Source: Gibbula magus (Eukaryota > Mollusca > Gastropoda > Trochida > Trochidae). Taken from it: a stretch of DNA of 64,000 nt. Location of the stretch: NCBI GenBank assembly GCA_936450465.1, contig OW388302.1:59556328-59620327 (forward strand), given 5' to 3'. Position 1 is the first letter of the stretch; every line of letters starts with the position of its first letter. Under the pieces are notes generated by a model. That model saw nothing but the letters and a program-made list of their open reading frames with translations, was not told the origin of the DNA and made no database searches. The position numbers and the translations under genes were made by a program. This document shows, one piece after another, positions 50,418-63,100 of this stretch.

Positions 50418-53400
50418 TCTGGAAAATACATTTAAGAGTGTGTTTGTAATGATATTACACGTGTTTAGAATGGTTTGAGGCCAAGTTCATGAGGAAAATG
50501 GATTTCACCCAAAATGACGTACCTAAACTGCGAGTTTAGGTACGTACTTTTGCATTTTTTTTTGAAAAAATTCAAAATAAAGGCTTTTTCTGGAAAAGAC
50601 ATTTAAGAGTGTGTTTGTAATGATATTACACGTGTTTAAAGTGGTTTGAGGCCAAATTCATGGGGAAAATGGATTCCACCCAAAATGACGTACCTAAACT
50701 CTGAGTTAAGGTACGTACTTTTTTTCTTTTTTTTGGAAAAAAATTAATATAAAGGCTTTTTCTGGAAAATACATTTAAGAGTGTGTTTGTAATGATATTA
50801 CACGTGTTTAGAGTGGTTTGAGGCCAAATTCATTTGGAAAATGGATTTCACCCAAAATGACGTACCTAATCTCCGAGTTTAGGTATCTACTTTTTTCATA
50901 TTTTTAAAAAAAATTCAAAATAAAGGATATTTCTGGAAAAGACATTTAAGAGTTTGTTTGTAATGATATTACACGTGTTTAGAGTGGTTTGAGGCCAAAT
51001 TCATGGGGAAAATGGATTTCACCCAAAATGACGTACCTAAACTCCGAGTTTAGGTACTTACTTTTTTTCTTTTCTTTTGGAAAAAAATTAATGTAAAGGC
51101 TTTTTCTGGAAAATACATTTAAGAGTTTGTTTGTAATGATATTAAAAGTGTTTAGAGTTGTTTGAGGCCAAATTCATGGAGAAAATGGATTTCACCCAAA
51201 ATGACGTAACTAAACTCCGAGTTTAGGTACGTACTTTTTTCATCTTTTTGGAAACAAATCAAAATAAAGGCTTTTTCTGGAAAAGACATTTAAGAGTGTG
51301 TTTGTAATGCTATTACACGTATTTAGAGTGGTCTGACGCCAAGTTCATGGGGAAAATGGATTTCACCCAAAATGACGTACCTAAACTCCGAGTTTAGGTA
51401 CGTACTTTTTTCATATTTTTTTAGAAAATTCAAAATAAAGGATATTTCTGGAAAAGACATTTAAGAGTTTGTTTGTAATGATATTAAAAGTGTTTAGAGT
51501 TGTTTGAGGCCAAATTCATGGAGAAAATGGATTTCACTCAAAATGACGTAACTAAACTCCGAGTTTAGGTACGTACTTTTTTCAATTTTTTAGAAAATTC
51601 AAAATAAAGGATATTTCTGGAAAAGACATTTAAGAGTGTATTTGTAATGATATTACACGTGTTTAGAGTGTTTTGAGGCCAAATTCATGGGGAAAATGGA
51701 TTTCATAAAAAATGATTTACCTAAAATCCAAGTTTAGGTACGTACTTTTTTCAGTTTTTTGGAAAAAATTCAAAATAAAGGCTTCTTCTGAAAAATACAT
51801 GTAAGAGTGTGTTTGTAATGATATTACACGTGTTTAGAGTGTTTTGAGGCCAAATTCATGGGGAAAATGGATTTCATAAAAAATGATGTACCTAAAATCC
51901 AAGTTTAGGTACGTACTTTTTTCATTTTTTTGGAAAAAAATCAAAATAAAGGCTTCTTCTGAAAAATACATGTAAGAGTGTGTTTGTAATGATATTACAC
52001 GTGTTTAGAGTGTTTTGAGGCCAAATTCATGGGGAAACTGGATTTCATAAAAAATGACGTACCTAAAATCCGTGTTTAGGTACGTACTTTTTTCATTTTT
52101 TTGGGAAAAAATTCAAAATAAAGGATATTTCTGGAAAAGACATTTTAGAGTTTGTTTGTAAGGATATTAACAGTGTTTAGAGTGGTTTGAGGCCAAATTC
52201 ATGGAGAAAATGGATTTCACCCAAAATGACGTACCTAAACTCCGAGTTTAGGTACGTACTTTTTTCATTTTTTTGAAAAAAATTCAAAATAAAGGCTTTT
52301 TCTGGAAAAGACATTTAAGAGTGTGTTTGTAATGATATTACACGTATTTAGAGTGGTTTGACGCCAAGTTCATGGGGAAAATGGATTTCACCCAAAATGA
52401 CGTACCTAAACTCCGAGTTTAGGTACGTACTTTTAGTACTTTTTAGAAAATTCAAAATAAAGGATATTTCTGGAAAAGACATTTAAGAGTTTGTTTGTAA
52501 TGATATTAAAAGTGTTTAGAGTTGTTTGAGGCCAATTTCATGGAGAAAATGGATTTCACCCAAAATGACGTAACTAAACTCCGAGTTTAGGTACGTATTT
52601 TTTTCAGTTTTTTGGAAAAAATTCAAAATAAAGGCTTCTTCTGGAAAAGACATTTAAGAGTGTGTTTGTAATGATATTACACGTGTTTAGAGTGTTTTGA
52701 GGCCAAATTCATGGGGAAAATGGATTTCATAAAAAAGGATGTACCTAAAATCCAAGTTTAGGTACGTACTTTTTTCATTTTTTTGGAAAAAATTCAAAAT
52801 AAAGGCTTCTTCTGGAAAATACATTTAAGAGTGTGTTTGTAATGATATTACACGTGTTTAGAGTGTTTTGAGGCCAAATTCATGGGGAAAATGGATTTCA
52901 TAAAAAATGATGTACCTAAAATCCAAGTTTAGGTACGTACTTTTTTCATTTTTTTGGAAAAAAATCAAAATAAAGGCTTCTTCTGAAAAATACATGTAAG
53001 AGTGTGTTTGTAATGATATTACACGTGTTTAGAGTGGTTTGAGGCCAAATTCATTTGGAAAATGGATTTCACCCAAAATGACGTACCTAATCTCCGAGTT
53101 TAGGTATGTACTTTTTTCATATTTTTAAAAAAAATTCAAAATAAAGGCTTCTTCTGGAAAATACATTTAAGAGTGTGTTTGTAATGATATTACACGTGTT
53201 TAGAGTGTTTTGAGGCCAAATTCATGGGGAAACTGGATTTCATAAAAAATGAAGTACCTAAAATCCGTGTTTAGCTACGTACTTTTTTCATTTTTTTGGA
53301 AAAAATTCAAAATAATTGGTTTGACGCCAAGTTCATGGGGAAAATGGATTTCACCCAAAATGACGTACCTAAACTCCGAGTTAAGGTACGTACTTTTTTT

Positions 53401-54240
53401 CATTTTTTGGGAAAAAAATCAAAATAAAGGTTTTTTCTGGAAAAGACTTTTAAGAGTGTGTTTGTAATGATATTACACGTGTTTGAAGTGGTTTGAGGCC
53501 AAATTCATGGGGAAAATGGATTTCACCCAAAATGACGTACCTAATCTCCGAGTTTAGGTATGTACTTTTTTCATATTTTTTTAGAAAATTCAAAATAAAG
53601 GATATTTCTGGTAAAGACATTTAAGAGTGTGTTTGTAATGATATTACATGTGGTTAGAGTGTTTTGAGGCCAAATTCATGGGGAAAATGGATTTCACCCA
53701 AAATGACGTACCTAATCTCCAAGTTTAGGTATGTACTTTTTTCATATTTTTTTAGAAAATTCAAAATAAAGGATATTTCTGGAAAAGACATTTAAGAGTG
53801 TGTTTGTAATGATATTACACGTGTTTAGAGTGGTTTGAGGCCAAATTCATGGGGAAAATGGATTTCACCCAAAATGACGTACCTAAACTGAAAGTTTAGG
53901 TACGTACTTTTTTCATTTTTTTATTAAAAAAAAATCAAAATAAAGGCTTCTTCTGGAAAAGACATTTAAGAGTGTGTTTGTAATGATATTACACGTGTTT
54001 AGAGTGTTTTGAGGCCAAATTCATGGGGAAAATGGATTTCACCCAAAATGACGTACCTAAACTCCGAGTTTAGGTACGTACTTTTTTCATTTTTTAAAAA
54101 AAAATTCAAAATAAAGGCTTCTTCTGGAAAAGACATTTAAGAGTGTGTTTGTAATGATATTACACGTATTTAGAGTGGTTTGACGCCAAGTTCATGGGGA
54201 AAATGGATTTCACCCAAAATGACGTACCTAAACTCCGAGT
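50418..54240. repeat. Mixed transition zone
   Basis: Types B, D, E and F mingle with type G units (CTAATCTCC, GGTATGTAC or GGTATCTAC, CATATTTTT tail), which appear from about 50867. Spacer and arm changes are more varied than in the centre. A type C unit (spacer GAA) reappears near 53889 after being absent from about 13.1 kb on. Private changes include CATTTGGAAAATGG near 50830 and 53050. Confidence 0.85.
53316..53435. repeat. Truncated unit (120 bp), copy 7 with exchanged tail
   Basis: The left junction is the same, but the tail reads CATTTTTTGGGAAAAAAATC and GGTTTTTTCTGG, as in units near 56664 and 59403. The right part has therefore been replaced by recombination with another subtype. The dyad right arm has AGTTAAGG. 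Confidence 0.92.
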
Positions 54241-57200
54241 TTAGGTACGTACTTTTTTCATTTTTTTTGAAAATATTCAAAATAAAGGCTTCTTCTGGAA
54301 AAGACATTTAAGAGTGTGTTTGTAATGATATTACAAGTGTTTAGAGTGATTTGAGGCCAAATTCATGGGGAAAATGGATTTCATAAAAATTACGTACCTA
54401 AAATCCGAGTTTAGGTACGTGCTTTTTTCGTTTTTTTGGAAAAAAATTCAAAATAAAGGCTTTTTCTGGAAAAGACATTTAAGAGTGTGTTTGTAATGAT
54501 ATTACACGTATTTAGAGTTGTTTGAGGCCAAATTCATGGAGAAAATGGATTTCACCCAAAATGACTTAACTAAACTCCGAGTTTAGGTACGTACTTTTTT
54601 CAATTTTTTAGAAAATTCAAAATAAAGGATATTTCTGGAAAAGACATTTAAGAGTTTGTTTGTAATGATATTAAAAGTGTTTAGAGTTGTTTGAGGCCAA
54701 ATTCATGGAGAAAATGGATTTCACTCAAAATGACGTAACTAAACTCCGAGTTTAGGTAAGTACTTTTTTCAGTTTTTTGGAAAAAATTCAAAATAAAGGC
54801 TTCTTCTGGAAAATACATTTAAGAGTGTGTTTGTCATGATATTACACGTGTTTAGAGTCTTTTGAGGCCAAATTCATGGGGAAACTGGATTTCATAAAAA
54901 ATGACGTACCTAAAATCCGTGTTTAGGTACGTACTTTTTTCATTTTTTTGGGAAAAAAATTTACAATAAAGTATATTTCTGGAAAAGACATTTTAGAGTT
55001 TGTTTGTAAGGATATTAAAAGTGTTTAGAGTGGTTTGAGGCCAAATTCATGGAGAAAATGGATTTCACCCAAAATGACGTAACTAAACTCCGAGTTTAGG
55101 TACGTACTTTTTCATTTTTTTAAAAAAAATTCAAAATAAAGGCTTTTTCTGGAAAAGACATTTAAGAGTGTGTTTGTAATGATATTACACGTATTTAGAG
55201 TGATTTGAGGCCAAATTCATGGGGAAAATGGATTTCATAAAAATTACGTACCTAAAATCCGAGTTTAGGTACGTGCTTTTTTCGTTTTTTTGGAAAAAAA
55301 TTCAAAATAAAGGCTTTTTCTGGAAAAGACATTTAAGAGTGTGTTTGTAATGATATTACACGTATTTAGAGTGGTTTGAGGCCAAATTCATGGAGAAAAT
55401 GGATTTCACCCAAAATGACTTAACTAAACTCCGAGTTTAGGTACGTACTTTTTTCAATTTTTTAGAAAATTCAAAATAAAGGATATTTCTGGAAAAGACA
55501 TTTAAGAGTTTGTTTGTAATGATATTAAAAGTGTTTAGAGTTGTTTGAGGCCAAATTCATGGAGAAAATGGATTTCACTCAAAATGACGTAACTAAACTC
55601 CGAGTTTAGGTAAGTACTTTTTTCAGTTTTTTGGAAAAAATTCAAAATAAAGGCTTCTTCTGGAAAATACATTTAAGAGTGTGTTTGTCATGATATTACA
55701 CGTGTTTAGAGTCTTTTGAGGCCAAATTCATGGGGAAACTGGATTTCATAAAAAATCACGTACCTAAAATCCGTGTTTAGGTACGTACTTTTTTCATTTT
55801 TTTGGGAAAAAATTTACAATAAAGTATATTTCTGGAAAAGACATTTTAGAGTTTGTTTGTAAGGATATTAAAAGTGTTTAGAGTGGTTTGAGGCCAAATT
55901 CATGGAGAAAATGGATTTCACCCAAAATGACGTAACTAATCTCCGAGTTTAGGTATGTACTTTTTTCATATTTTTTTAGAAAATTCAAAATAAAGGATAT
56001 TTCTGGAAAAGACATTTAAGAGTGTGTTTGTAATGATATTACATGTGGTTAGAGTGTTTTGAGGCCAAATTCATGGGGAAAATTGATTTCACCCAAAATG
56101 ACGTACCTAATCTCCAAGTTTAGGTATGTACTTTTTTCATATTTTTTTAGAAAATTCAAAATAAAGGATATTTCTGGAAAAGACATTTAAGAGTGTGTTT
56201 GTAATGATATTACACGTGTTTAGAGTGGTTTGAGGCCAAATTCATGGGGAAAATGGATTTCACCCAAAATGACGTACCTAAACTGAAAGTTTAGGTACGT
56301 ACTTTTTTCATTTTTTATATAAAAAAAAATCAAAATAAAGGCTTCTTCTGGAAAAGACATTTAAGAGTGTGTTTGTAATTATATTACACGTATTTAGAGT
56401 GGTTTGACGCCAAGTTCATGGGGAAAATGGATTTCACCCAAAATGACGTACCTAAACTCCGAGTTTAGGTACGTACTTTTTTCATTTTTTTGGAAAAAAT
56501 TCAAAATAAAGGCTTCTTCTGGAAAATACATTTAAGAGTGTGTTTGTCATGATATTACACGTGTTTAGAGTGTTTTGAGGCCAAATTCATGGGGAAACTG
56601 GATTTCATAAAAAATGACGTACCTAAAATCCGTGTTTAGGTACGTACTTTTTTCATTTTTTGGGAAAAAAATCAAAATAAAGGTTTTTTCTGGAAAAGAC
56701 TTTTAAGAGTGTGTTTGTAATGATATTACACGTGTTTGAAGTGGTTTGAGGCCAAATTCATGGGGAAAATGGATTTCACCCAAAATGACGTACCTAATCT
56801 CCGAGTTTAGGTATGTACTTTTTTCATATTTTTTTAGAAAATTCAAAATAAAGGATATTTCTGGAAAAGACATTAAAGAGTGTGTTTGTAATGATATTAC
56901 ATGTGGTTAGAGTGTTTTGAGGCCAAATTCATGGGGAAAATTGATTTCACCCAAAATGACGTACCTAATCTCCAAGTTTAGGTATGTACTTTTTTCATAT
57001 TTTTTTAGAAAATTCAAAATAAAGGATATTTCTGGAAAAGACATTTAAGAGTGTGTTTGTAATGATATTACACGTGTTTAGAGTGGTTTGAGGCCAAATT
57101 CATGGGGAAAATGGATTTCACCCAAAATGACGTACCTAAACTGAAAGTTTAGGTACGTACTTTTTTCATTTTTTATATAAAAAAAAATCAAAATAAAGGC

Positions 57201-60120
57201 TTCTTCTGGAAAAGACATTTAAGAGTGTGTTTGTAATTATATTACACGTGTTTAGAGTGTTTTGAGGCCAAATTCATGGGGAAAATGGATTTCACCCAAA
57301 ATGACGTACCTAAACTCCGAGTTTAGGTACGTACTTTTTTCATTTTTTTAAAAAAAATTCAAAATAAAGGCTTCTTCTGGAAAAGACATTTAAGAGTGTG
57401 TTTGTAATGATATTACACGTATTTAGAGTGGTTTGACGCCAAGTTCATGGGGAAAATGGATTTCACCCAAAATGACGTACCTAAACTCCGAGTTTAGGTA
57501 CGTACTTTTTTCATTTTTTTGGAAAAAATTCAAAATAAAGGCTTCTTCTGGAAAAGACATTCAAGAGTGTGTTTGTAATGATATTACACGTGTTTAGAGT
57601 GTTTTGAGGCCAAATTCATGGGGAAAATGGATTTCACCCAAAATGACGTACCTAAACTCCGAGTTTAGGTACGTACCTTTTTTCATTTTTTTTTGAAAAA
57701 ATTCAAAATAAAGGCTTCCTTTGGAAAAGACATTTAAGAGTGTGTTTGTAATGATATTACACGTATTTAGAGTGTTTTGAGGCCAATTTTATGGGGAAAA
57801 TGGATTTCACCCAAAATGACGTACCTAAACTCCGAGTTTAGGTACGTACTTTTTTCATTTTTTTTGAAAAAATTCAAAATAAAGGCTTCTTCTGGAAAAG
57901 ACATTTAAGAGTGTGTTTTTAATGATATTACACGTGTTTAGAGTGTTTTGAGACCAAATTAATGGGGAAAATGGATTTCACCCAAAATGACGTACCTAAA
58001 CTCCGAGTTTAGGTACGTACCTTTTTTCATTTTTTTTTGAAAAAATTCAAAATAAAGGCTTCCTTTGGAAAAGACATTTAAGAGTGTGTTTGTAATGATA
58101 TTACACGTATTTAGAGTGGTTTGACGCCAAGTTCATGGGGAAAATGAATTTCACCCAAAATGACGTACCTAAACTCCGAGTTTAGGTACGTACTTTTTTC
58201 ATTTTTTTTGAAAATATTCAAAATAAAGGCTTCTTCTGGAAAAGACATTTAAGAGTGTGTTTGTAATGATATTACAAGTGTTTAGAGTGATTTGAGGCCA
58301 AATTCATGGGGAAAATGGATTTCATAAAAATTACGTACCTAAAATCCGAGTTTAGGTACGTGCTTTTTTCGTTTTTTTGGAAAAAATTCAAAATAAAGGC
58401 TTTTTCTGGAAAAGACATTTAAGAGTGTGTTTGTAATGATATTACACGTATTTAGAGTTGTTTGAGGCCAAATTCATGGAGAAAATGGATTTCACTCAAA
58501 ATGACTTAACTAAACTCCGAGTTTAGGTACGTACTTTTTTCAATTTTTTAGAAAATTCAAAATAAAGGATATTTCTGGAAAAGACATTTAAGAGTTTGTT
58601 TGTAATGATATTAAAAGTGTTTAGAGTTGTTTGAGGCCAAATTCATGGAGAAAATGGATTTCACTCAAAATGACGTAACTAAACTCCGAGTTTAGGTAAG
58701 TACTTTTTTCAGTTTTTTGGAAAAAATTCAAAATAAAGGCTTCTTCTGGAAAATACATTTAAGAGTGTGTTTGTAATGATATTACACGTGTTTAGAGTCT
58801 TTTGAGGCCAAATTCATGGGGAAACTGGATTTCATAAAAAATGACGTACCTAAAATCCGTGTTTAGGTACGTACTTTTTTCATTTTTTTGGGAAAAAATT
58901 TACAATAAAGTATGTTTCTGGAAAAGACATTTTAGAGTTTGTTTGTAAGGATATTAAAAGTGTTTAGAGTGGTTTGAGGCCAAATTCATGGAGAAAATGG
59001 ATTTCACCCAAAATGACGTAACTAAACTCCGAGTTTAGGTACGTACTTTTTCATTTTTTTTTTAAAAATTCAAAATAAAGGCTTTTTCTGGAAAAGACAT
59101 TTAAGAGTGTGTTTGTAATGATATTACACGTATTTAGAGTGGTTTGACGCAAAGTTCATGGGGAAAATGGATTTCACCCAAAATGACGTACCTAAACTCC
59201 GAGTTTAGGTACGTACTTTTTTCATTTTTTTGGAAAAAATTCAAAATAAAGGCTTCTTCTGAAAAATACATGTAAGAGTGTGTTTGTCATGATATTACAC
59301 GTGTTTAGAGTGTTTTGAGGCCAAATTCATGGGGAAACTGGATTTCATAAAATATGACGTACCTAAAATCCGTGTTTAGCTACGTACTTTTTTCATTTTT
59401 TGGGAAAAAAATCAAAATAAAGGTTTTTTCTGGAAAAGACTTTTAAGAGTGTGTTTGTAATGATATTACACGTGTTTGAAGTGGTTTGAGGCCAAATTCA
59501 TGGGGAAAATGGATTTCACCCAAAATGACGTACCTAAACTCGGAGATTAGGTATGTACTTTTTTCATATTTTTTTAGAAAATTCAAAATAAAGGATATTT
59601 CTGGAAAAGACATTTAAGAGTGTGTTTGTAATGATATTACATGTGGTTAGAGTGTTTTGAGGCCAAATTCATGGGGAAAATTGATTTCACCCAAAATGAC
59701 GTACCTAATCTCCAAGTTTAGGTATGTACTTTTTTCATATTTTTTTAGAAAATTCAAAATAAAGGATATTTCTGGAAAAGACATTTAAGAGTGTGTTTGT
59801 AATGATATTACACGTGTTTAGAGTGTTTTGAGGCCAAATTCATGGGGAAAATGGATTTCACCCAAAATGACGTACCTAAACTGAAAGTTTAGGTACGTAC
59901 TTTTTTCATTTTTTTATATAAAAAAAAATCAAAATAAAGGCTTCTTCTGGAAAAGACATTTAAGAGTGTGTTTGTAATTATATTACACGTGTTTAGAGTG
60001 TTTTGAGGCCAAATTCATGGGGAAAATGGATTTCACCCAAAATGACGTACCTAAACTCCGAGTTTAGGTAAGTACTTTTTTCATTTTTTTAAAAAAAATT
60101 CAAAATAAAGGCTTCTTCTG
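54240..60120. repeat. 5-unit (~855 bp) HOR zone with returning A and C units
   Basis: Private markers recur about 855 bp apart: TTTACAATAAAGTATATTT near 54960 and 55812, ACATGTGGTTAG near 56042 and 56898, and the TATATAAAAAAAAATC tail near 56315 and 57174. They recur again about 16 units later (near 58908, 59639 and 59915). A units with GTGCTTTTTTCG are near 54419, 55273 and 58361. D units are sparse and the last lies near 58928. Confidence 0.88.
57891..58063. repeat. Unit matching the pre-insertion (empty) site
   Basis: This unit has the rare half GAGACCAAATTAATGG that precedes insertion copies 1-3. It then runs through a single TAAACTCC (57997-58004) straight into GAGTTTAGG. It is the only unit of this subtype I noticed without the insertion, so it may represent the ancestral uninterrupted target. 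It could also be a later recombinant. Confidence 0.6.
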
Positions 60121-63100
60121 GAAAAGACATTTAAGAGTGTGTTTGTAATGATATTACACGTATTTAGAGTGGTTTGACGCCAAGTTCATGGGGAAAATGG
60201 ATTTCACCCAAAATGACGTACCTAAACTCCGAGTTTAGGTACGTACTTTTTTCATTTTTTTTGAAAATATTCAAAATAAAGGCTTCTTCTGGAAAAGACA
60301 TTTAAGAGTGTGTTTGTAATGATATTACAAGTGTTTAGAGTGTTTTGAGGCCAAATTCATGGGGAAAATGGATTTCATAAAAATTACGTACCTAAAATCC
60401 GAGTTTAGGTACGTGCTTTTTTCGTTTTTTTGGAAAAAATTCAAAATAAAGGCTTTTTCTGGAAAAGACATTTAAGAGTGTGTTTGTAATGATATTACAC
60501 GTATTTAGAGTGGTTTGACGCCAAGTTCATGGGGAAAATGGATTTCACCCAAAATGACGTACCTAAACTCCGAGTTTAGGTACGTTCTTTTTCATTTTTT
60601 TGGAAAAAATTCAAAATAAAGGCTTTTTCTGGAAAAGACATTTAAGAGTGTGTTTGTAATGATATTACACGTGTTTAGAGTCTTTTGAGGCCAAATTCAT
60701 GGGGAAAATGGATTTCATGAAAAATGACGTACCTAAAATCCAAGTTTAGGTACGTACTTTTTTCAATTTTTTGGAAAAAAATCAAAATAAAGGCTTTTTC
60801 TGGAAAAGACATTTAAGAGTGTGTTTGTAATGATATTACACGTGTTTAGAGTGGTTTGAGGCCAAATTCATGGAGAAAATGGATTTCACCCAAAATGACG
60901 TAACTAAACTCCGAGTTTAGGTACGTACTTTTTTCATTTTTTTGGAAAAAAATCAAAATAAAGGCTTTTTCTGGAAAAGACATTTAAGAGTGTGTTTGTA
61001 ATGATATTACACGTATTTAGAGTGTTTTGACGCCAAGTTCATGGGGAAACTGGATTTCACCCAAAATGACGTACCTAAACTCCGAGTTTAGGTACGTACT
61101 TTTTCATTTTTTTTGAAAAAATTCAAAATAAAGGCTTTTTCTGGAAAAGACATTTAAGAGTGTGTTTGTAATGATATTACACGTGTTTAGAGTGGTTTGA
61201 GGCCAAATTCATGGGGAAAATGGATTTCATGAAAAATGACGTACCTAAAATCCAAGTTTAGGTACGTACTTTTTTCATTTTTTTGGAAAAAAATCAAAAT
61301 AAAGGCTTCTTCTGGAAAAGACATTTAAGAGTGTGTTTGTAATGATATTACACGTATTTAGAGTGGTTTGACGCCAAGTTCATGGGGAAAATGGATTTCA
61401 CCCAAAATGACGTACCTAAACTCCGAGTTTAGGTACGTACTTTTTCATTTTTTATGGAAAAAATTCAAAATAAAGGCTTTTTCTGGAAAAGACATTTAAG
61501 AGTGTGTTTGTAATGATATTACACGTATTTAGAGTAGTTTGACGCCAAGTTCATGGGGAAAATGGATTTCACCCAAAATGACGTACCTAAACTCCAAGTT
61601 TAGGTACGTACTTTTTTCATTTTGTTGGTAAAAATTCAAAATAAAGGCTTTTTCTGGAAAAGACATTTAAGAGTGTGTTTGTAATGATATTACACGTATT
61701 TAGAGTGGTTTGACGCCAAGTTCATGGGGAAAATGGATTTCACCCAAAATGACGTACCTAAACTCCGAGTTTAGGTACGTACTTTTACAATTTTTTTGGA
61801 AAAAATTCAAAATAAAGGCTTTTTCTGGAAAAGACATTTAAGAGTGTGTTTGTAATGATATTACACGTATTTAGAGTGGTTTGACGCCAAGTTCATGGGG
61901 AAAATGGATTTCACCCAAAATGACGTACCTAAAATCCGAGTTTAGGTACGTACTTTTTTCGTTTTTTTGGAAAAAAATCAAAATAGAGTTTTTTTTCTGG
62001 AAAAGACATTTAAGAGTGTGTTTGTAATGATATTACACGTATTTAGAGTGGTTTGACGCCAAGTTCATGGGGAAAATGGATTTCACCCAAAATGACGTAC
62101 CTAAACTCCAAGTTAAGGTACGTACTTTTTTCATTTTTTTTGAAAAAAATCAAAATAAAGGCTTCTTCTGGAAAAGACATTTAAGAGTGTGATTGTAATG
62201 ATATTACACGTGTTTAGAGTGTTTTGAGGCCAAATTCATGGGGAAAATGGATTTCATAAAAGATGACGTACCTAAAATCCAAGTTAAGGTACGTACTTTT
62301 TTCATTTTTTTTGAAAAAAATAAAAATAAAGGCTTCTTCTGGAAAAGACATTTAAGAGTGTGATTGTAATGATATTACAAGTGTTTAGAGTGTCTTGATG
62401 CCAAATTCATGGGGAAAATGGATTTCATAAAAATTACGTACCTAAAATCCGAGTTTAGGTACGTGCTTTTTTCGTTTTTTTGGAAAAAAATCAAAATAAA
62501 GGCTTTTTCTGGAAAAGACATTTGAAAGTGTGTTTGTAATGATATTACACGAATTTAGAGTGGTTTGACGCCAAGTTCATGGGGAAAATGGATTTCACCC
62601 AAAATGACGTACCTAAACTCCAAGTTTAGGTAAGTATTTTTTTTATTTTTTTTGTTGAAAAAAATCAATATAAAGGCTTTTTCTGGAAAAGATTTTTAAG
62701 AGTGTGTTTGTAATGATATTACAAGTGTTTAGAATGGTTTGAGGCCAGATTCATGGGGAAAATGGATTTCACCCAAAATGACGTACCTAATCTCCGAGTT
62801 TAGGTATGTACTTTTTTCATATTTTTTTAGAAAATTCAAAATAAAGGATATTTCTGGAAAAGACATTTAAGAGTGTGTTTGTAATGATATTAAAAGTGTT
62901 TAGAGTGGTTTGAGGCCAAATTCATGGAGAAAATGGATTTCACCCAAAATGACGTAAGTAAACTCAGAGTCTAGGCACGTACTTTTTTCATTTTTTTTGA
63001 AAAAAATCAAAATAAAGGCTTCTTCTGGAAAAGATATTTAAGAGTGTGATTGTAATGATACTACACGTGTTTAGAGGGGTTTGACGCCAAATTCATGGGG

